DNA from: Rubrobacter sp.
GTDB lineage: Bacteria; Actinomycetota; Rubrobacteria; Rubrobacterales; Rubrobacteraceae
DNA: 8,548 nt
Assembly: GCA_016781885.1 (NCBI GenBank)
Contig: JADDPM010000096.1
Span: 1 to 8,548, forward strand
Reading direction: 5' to 3'
Shown here: piece by piece, positions 6,364 to 8,548 of the stretch
Layout of the letters: every line of letters begins with the position of its first letter
Numbering within the stretch: position 1 is the stretch's first letter
The notes under the pieces: generated by a model
Seen by the model: only the letters and a program-made list of their open reading frames with translations
The model's database searches: none
What the model was told of the DNA's origin: nothing
Program-made: the position numbers and the translations under genes

Positions 6364-7034
6364 TCTCCCGTGGCGTTCTCCGGCTTCCAGCCCAGGCGGG
6401 CGAGGAGCCCGGCGGTTATCGCGGCGGTGGCGCCCCAGATCTCGTGTCCCCCGACCGCGAAGACCGGCACCTCGTGCGGGCGGCCTTCACGTTCCCATAT
6501 GACCTTCTTCAACGACCCAGGGGACATCAACTCTTCCAAAGAGATGCTAAAGATCGCCTCCACTTCCTCCGGGGCGAGGACGAGATCCGCGCCGTCGCAT
6601 AGAAGCCCCACGAACGGGCTCACCAAGAAGTTCGACGGCGGTATGTACAACTCCTCCAGCTCGCCCATGACCTCGACCAAATCCGGGCTCAGGTTTATCT
6701 CCTCCTCCGCCTCCCTGAGCGCCGTATACAGGGGAGAGTCGTCGTCGGGGTCTATGCTCCCGCCGGGGAAGGAGATCTGTCCGGGGTGATCCCGCAACTC
6801 ACCCGTCCTGAGCGTGTACACGATGCGCGCCCCCCCGTCTGCCGGCAGCACCGGCACCAGCACCGCCGCCCGTCTGCTACCGTCCGTCGAATCCGGGACC
6901 CGCGGCCTCCGCTCACCCGTCGACAGATCCAAGGGGGAGAAGCTCTCGTATAGCTCACGCCAGTCCGCGAGCGGCCCGGACAGCGCCTCCTTCAGATGCT
7001 CGACAAGGCCTACGTCCCGTTCCATCCCGCCCAT
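6360..7034 (-). CDS. Nudix hydrolase, CoA pyrophosphatase (NudL/UPF0035) type
   Basis: Nudix enzymes of this subgroup cleave coenzyme A or acyl-CoA to 4'-phosphopantetheine and 3',5'-ADP using Mg or Mn. The 224-residue protein has the subgroup's signature TLRTGELRDHPGQISFPGG (about residues 74-92), followed by the Nudix box GGSIDPDDDSPLYTALREAEEEINL (91-115, written in parts: GGSIDPDDD, SPLYTALREAEEEINL). The metal-binding REAEEE is at 107-112. The usual glycine after EE-I is asparagine (N114). The later IPPSNFLVSPFVG (131-143) and HEIWGATAAI (197-206) also fit NudL-type proteins. The ATG at 7034 has no Shine-Dalgarno; TATAAG lies eight bases upstream, so an additional leaderless transcript is possible. 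It begins 23 bases after the ferritin stop and overlaps the MFS start by four bases. Substrate is inferred from the subgroup. Confidence 0.88.
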   Translation of the reverse strand: MGGMERDVGLVEHLKEALSGPLADWRELYESFSPLDLSTGERRPRVPDSTDGSRRAAVLVPVLPADGGARIVYTLRTGELRDHPGQISFPGGSIDPDDDSPLYTALREAEEEINLSPDLVEVMGELEELYIPPSNFLVSPFVGLLCDGADLVLAPEEVEAIFSISLEELMSPGSLKKVIWEREGRPHEVPVFAVGGHEIWGATAAITAGLLARLGWKPENATGE

Positions 7035-7057
7035 CTATTTGGCTTATAACCGCCGGT

Positions 7058-7570
7058 TCAGCCGGCCTCCGGCTGTTCCCCGTTAGCGCGGTTGCCGAGT
7101 TCCCTATCCAGGAGAAAGAGCGCCTCGCTTCCCTCGCCGATCATCCTCAGCGTCTCGAGGACGTCTCCGGTGTTCTTCTCCTCCTCGACCTGCTCCGTGA
7201 CGAACCACTGCAAGAAGGTCTGGCTCGCATAGTCGTTCTCCCCGGCGGCGAGGCCGTAGAGCGCGTTGATCTGGGCCGTCACCCTTCGCTCGTGCTCCAA
7301 CGCCTCCTCGAAGACCTCTAAAGGCGAGCCGAACTCGACGGTGGGCCCCTCCATCGCCCCGAGCACGACGTTGCCGCCCCGGTTTAGGATGAAGTCGTAG
7401 AACCTCATCGCGTGCTCCATCTCCTCCTGCGACTGGGCCCGCATCCACCGTGAGAAGCCCGGCAGGTTCGCCGACTCGAAGTACGCCGCCATCGAGAGGT
7501 ACTGGTAGGCGGCGTAGAACTCATTCTTGATCTGCTCGTTCATCGCATCCTGTACTGTCTTACTCAACAT
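7058..7570 (-). CDS. ftnA: Bacterial non-haem ferritin (FtnA type)
   Basis: Ferritin forms a 24-subunit cage that oxidises Fe(II) and stores it as mineral. This 170-residue protein is of standard length and keeps the E. coli FtnA residue positions exactly: E17, Y24, E50, H53, E94, Q127 and E130 at the di-iron ferroxidase site, with E49, E126 and E129 available for the third (C) iron. No haem-binding methionine pattern of bacterioferritin is evident. ATG 7570 has GGGAGGT eight bases upstream. The stop codon lies within a perfect hairpin (7059-7075), and the Nudix gene starts 23 bases later, so ferritin, Nudix and MFS are probably co-transcribed. Upstream is an AT-rich region where an iron-responsive promoter would be expected, though no clear Fur or IdeR site is seen. 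Confidence 0.93.
   Translation of the reverse strand: MLSKTVQDAMNEQIKNEFYAAYQYLSMAAYFESANLPGFSRWMRAQSQEEMEHAMRFYDFILNRGGNVVLGAMEGPTVEFGSPLEVFEEALEHERRVTAQINALYGLAAGENDYASQTFLQWFVTEQVEEEKNTGDVLETLRMIGEGSEALFLLDRELGNRANGEQPEAG
7059..7075 (-). other. Hairpin across the ferritin stop codon
   Basis: CAGCCGG at 7059-7065 and CCGGCTG at 7069-7075 form a perfect seven-base-pair stem with a three-base loop, overlapping the ferritin stop codon (7058-7060). No T run follows on the minus strand, so it is not a standard terminator. It could stabilise the ferritin message 3' end or lower read-through into the Nudix gene. Confidence 0.4.
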
Positions 7571-7602
7571 GGATATCTACCTCCCTATCATCTGTTGCTC
7601 CG

Positions 7603-7674
7603 TCACCACCCTCTAACTATATCCGTCTCCTCGTCCGTCAGCCCGGACGGTTCGTAGACGAGGCTGTCTGTCAA
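7603..7674 (-). pseudogene. Remnant of a restriction/methylase-type C-terminal tail
   Basis: Minus-strand translation gives LTDSLVYEPSGLTDEETDIV and then RGW before TGA at 7603-7605. It matches the intact tail at the right end of the window (IDWLVYELYGLTDEEIKIV) at most positions, and the DNA of the two copies is plainly similar over about 47 bases. The frame meets a TAA within about 20 codons upstream (near 7722) and has no proper start, and the conserved ELYG is changed to EPSG. This is therefore a decayed end of a gene of the same family, not a working gene. It lies in the 5' region of ferritin, upstream of its ribosome site. This suggests a past insertion or duplication next to ferritin. 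Confidence 0.65.
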
Positions 7675-7717
7675 CCGGGATGCAGGCCCTCTTACGAGTA
7701 TGCCCGGACTATGATAC

Positions 7718-7768
7718 AATAATTATTAATAGGAAAGTCGGCTATCTTATACTGGAGCAACTTTCCTA
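7718..7768. promoter_or_regulatory. AT-rich divergent control region with inverted repeats
   Basis: The segment 7705-7760 is the most AT-rich DNA outside the DnaA-box region. It contains the palindrome AATAATTATT (7718-7727) and a perfect nine-base inverted repeat, TAGGAAAGT (7730-7738) with ACTTTCCTA (7760-7768), centres 30 bases apart, near three helical turns. Several -10-like hexamers occur (TATACT plus strand; TATAAG and TATCAT minus strand) without good -35 partners. The position between the minus-strand ferritin and the plus-strand orphan gene suits a shared promoter/operator. Any link to iron control is a guess. Confidence 0.4.
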
Positions 7769-7783
7769 GCCCCGCAAATATGC

Positions 7784-7821
7784 AAGCCTCGGGCGCGCTC
7801 CTCTTTCGAGGCCCGAGGCTT
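7784..7821. other. Strong 11-base-pair hairpin upstream of the plus-strand orphan gene
   Basis: AAGCCTCGGGC at 7784-7794 and GCCCGAGGCTT at 7811-7821 form a perfect eleven-base-pair stem around 16 bases. CTC and GAG inside the loop can extend it past a three-base bulge. On the plus strand it ends 14 bases before the first GTG of the next gene and has no T run, so it may be a 5'-leader structure. On the minus strand it is followed by TTGCATATTT, so it could also stop minus-strand transcription antisense to the orphan gene. Confidence 0.55.
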
Positions 7822-7844
7822 CGGACGAGAGTAGGGTGTTTCTG

Positions 7845-8384
7845 GTGCTGAATGGCGATCATGATCGAGAGGAAGAGAAGCTCCCCACCTCGTACCGGGA
7901 CGAGAGGGCGCAGAAGCGGCAACAGGATCTTGCGCGGGGACGTAGGCGAGAGCGGGCCAGGGAGCGAGGCCGGACCAGACTCGCCGCCGCTTGGATCGCC
8001 GCTTTCAAACAGGAGAACCTTGCGCGGAAGCGTGAGCAAGACGAGAAGAGAAAGCAAGTAGAACAAGCGGCCGTTTGGGATCAGTTCACTCAGGCGGAAC
8101 GGCGTGAGCTCGAACTCCGCAAGGACGGCCAGCTCGCCAGGCTGCTAGGCGAACCGCTGGAGGGAGAGCTACCAGCGACGTTGCAGAGACTAGCCTCTGA
8201 AGACCGGAGACAGGCCGAAAGAGGGCTGGTCGCGCTAATGAGTGGCGGGAAGACACTATACAAGGACATAGCCGACCTCTGCCCGGAGGATATGCCGGCC
8301 AGGATCGCGGCAAACAGGTTGCGAACGACGTGGCTCAAGGAGCGCAGAGATCGGTGGCTTGGTCAATGGGAAGGTCCGCTGTAG
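7845..8384 (+). CDS. Unrecognised, highly charged helical protein
   Basis: I do not recognise this protein. From GTG 7845 it has 179 residues and no membrane segment or signal peptide. Residues about 15-80 are dominated by Arg, Lys, Glu and Gln (for example RAQKRQQDLARGRRRERARE) and should form a long basic helix or coiled coil. The C-terminal half is more globular, with GGKTLYKDIADLCPEDMP, AANRLRTTWLKERRDRWLGQ and several tryptophans. Basic helices suggest nucleic-acid or protein binding, but that is only inference. GTG 7845 has AGGG eight bases upstream; GTG 7836 is the alternative but touches the same site. Third-position G+C appears lower than in neighbouring genes, it is the only plus-strand gene, and it sits between two restriction-type tails, all consistent with acquired DNA. 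It ends 13 bases from the convergent gene at 8398. The purine-rich composition leaves some chance that it is spurious. Confidence 0.62.
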   Translation: MLNGDHDREEEKLPTSYRDERAQKRQQDLARGRRRERARERGRTRLAAAWIAAFKQENLARKREQDEKRKQVEQAAVWDQFTQAERRELELRKDGQLARLLGEPLEGELPATLQRLASEDRRQAERGLVALMSGGKTLYKDIADLCPEDMPARIAANRLRTTWLKERRDRWLGQWEGPL

Positions 8385-8397
8385 GGCCTCCGCACGA

Positions 8398-8548
8398 TTA
8401 CCGGTCCGTGGCCTCCTCGACGATCTTTATCTCTTCATCCGTCAGTCCGTACAGCTCGTAGACGAGCCAGTCTATCTGCCTGTCGGTAGTGGAGATTTGG
8501 TGCCCTAAAGCGGTTTGCGAAACGCCTGCAATCCTCCTGCGACGCTTT
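8398..8548 (-). CDS. C-terminal end of a restriction-modification/DNA methylase-type protein (5' part outside window)
   Basis: The minus frame enters from the right edge and ends at TAA 8398-8400. The 49 visible residues end in STTDRQIDWLVYELYGLTD followed by EEIKIVEEATDR. The pattern TDRxIDxLVYELYGLTxEEIxIVE is a recurrent C-terminal tail of Eco57I/TaqI-like type II restriction-methylases and other restriction-associated proteins, probably at the end of the target-recognition part. The preceding stretch KRRRRIAGVSQTALGHQI is basic. The catalytic regions lie outside the window, so the exact type (methylase, fused restriction-methylase or another protein using this tail) is unresolved. It is convergent with the orphan gene. 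Confidence 0.68.
   Translation of the reverse strand, partial: KRRRRIAGVSQTALGHQISTTDRQIDWLVYELYGLTDEEIKIVEEATDR

Noticed and set aside
6880..6900. A tRNA T-loop-like GTCGAATCC stretch
   Set aside because: It lies inside the Nudix coding region and no acceptor, D or anticodon arms can be formed around it.
7059..7075. Intrinsic terminator ending the ferritin transcript
   Set aside because: The stem is good but no T run follows, and the closely spaced Nudix gene suggests read-through; listed as a hairpin only.
7718..7727. AATAATTATT as a Fur or PerR box for ferritin
   Set aside because: The palindrome is only ten bases and does not fit the full 7-1-7 Fur or PerR consensus; its place upstream of ferritin alone is not enough.
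7692..8066. Minus-strand open frame with a hydrophobic leucine-rich translation
   Set aside because: It is antisense to the charged plus-strand protein, so its leucines arise from the opposite strand's Glu/Lys codons; it has no ribosome site and crosses the AT-rich control region.

Overview
The window is high-G+C bacterial DNA with dense, mostly minus-strand genes, GTG starts and strong GGAGG-type ribosome binding sites. The gene content is chromosomal housekeeping and accessory material: type II NADH dehydrogenase, ferritin, a YjbQ-family enzyme, a SufT/MIP18-type protein and a DUF2339 membrane protein. Together with codon use, this suggests a high-G+C Gram-positive such as a Rubrobacter-like actinobacterium. 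That assignment is inference; there is no rRNA or other taxonomic marker here.

Layout, left to right. (1) Bases 1-396, minus: the N-terminal part of a PlsY-like acyl-phosphate:glycerol-3-phosphate acyltransferase that departs from the family's conserved motifs. (2) 494-1894, minus: an NDH-2 flavoprotein with an N-terminal hydrophobic anchor. (3) 1982-2386 and 2501-2803, minus: a YjbQ/UPF0047 protein and a SufT/MIP18 (DUF59) iron-sulfur-type protein, separated by a perfect GC-rich terminator hairpin. (4) 2804-3235: a 432-base gene-free interval whose AT-rich part holds three DnaA-box-like 9-mers, two of them perfect and facing each other as an inverted repeat. (5) 3236-5011, minus: a polytopic DUF2339 membrane protein. 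(6) 5131-7570, minus: a probable operon of ferritin, CoA-pyrophosphatase-type Nudix hydrolase and MFS transporter; the last two overlap by four bases.

(7) 7571-8548 looks like accessory DNA. A plus-strand gene for an unrecognised, highly charged protein (7845-8384) lies between two copies of the same minus-strand C-terminal coding motif. The right copy (8398-8547) is the intact end of a gene entering from beyond the window; its LVYELYGLTDEE tail is typical of restriction/DNA-methylase-type proteins. The left copy (7603-7674) is a short decayed remnant upstream of ferritin. An AT-rich segment and two good inverted repeats separate ferritin from the plus-strand gene and probably carry divergent promoters.

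Functionally the core genes cover respiration (NDH-2), Fe-S maturation (MIP18-type), iron storage (ferritin) and nucleotide/CoA clean-up (Nudix), plus efflux. The most notable points are the DnaA-box cluster far from any replication gene, and the duplicated restriction-type tail flanking an orphan gene.
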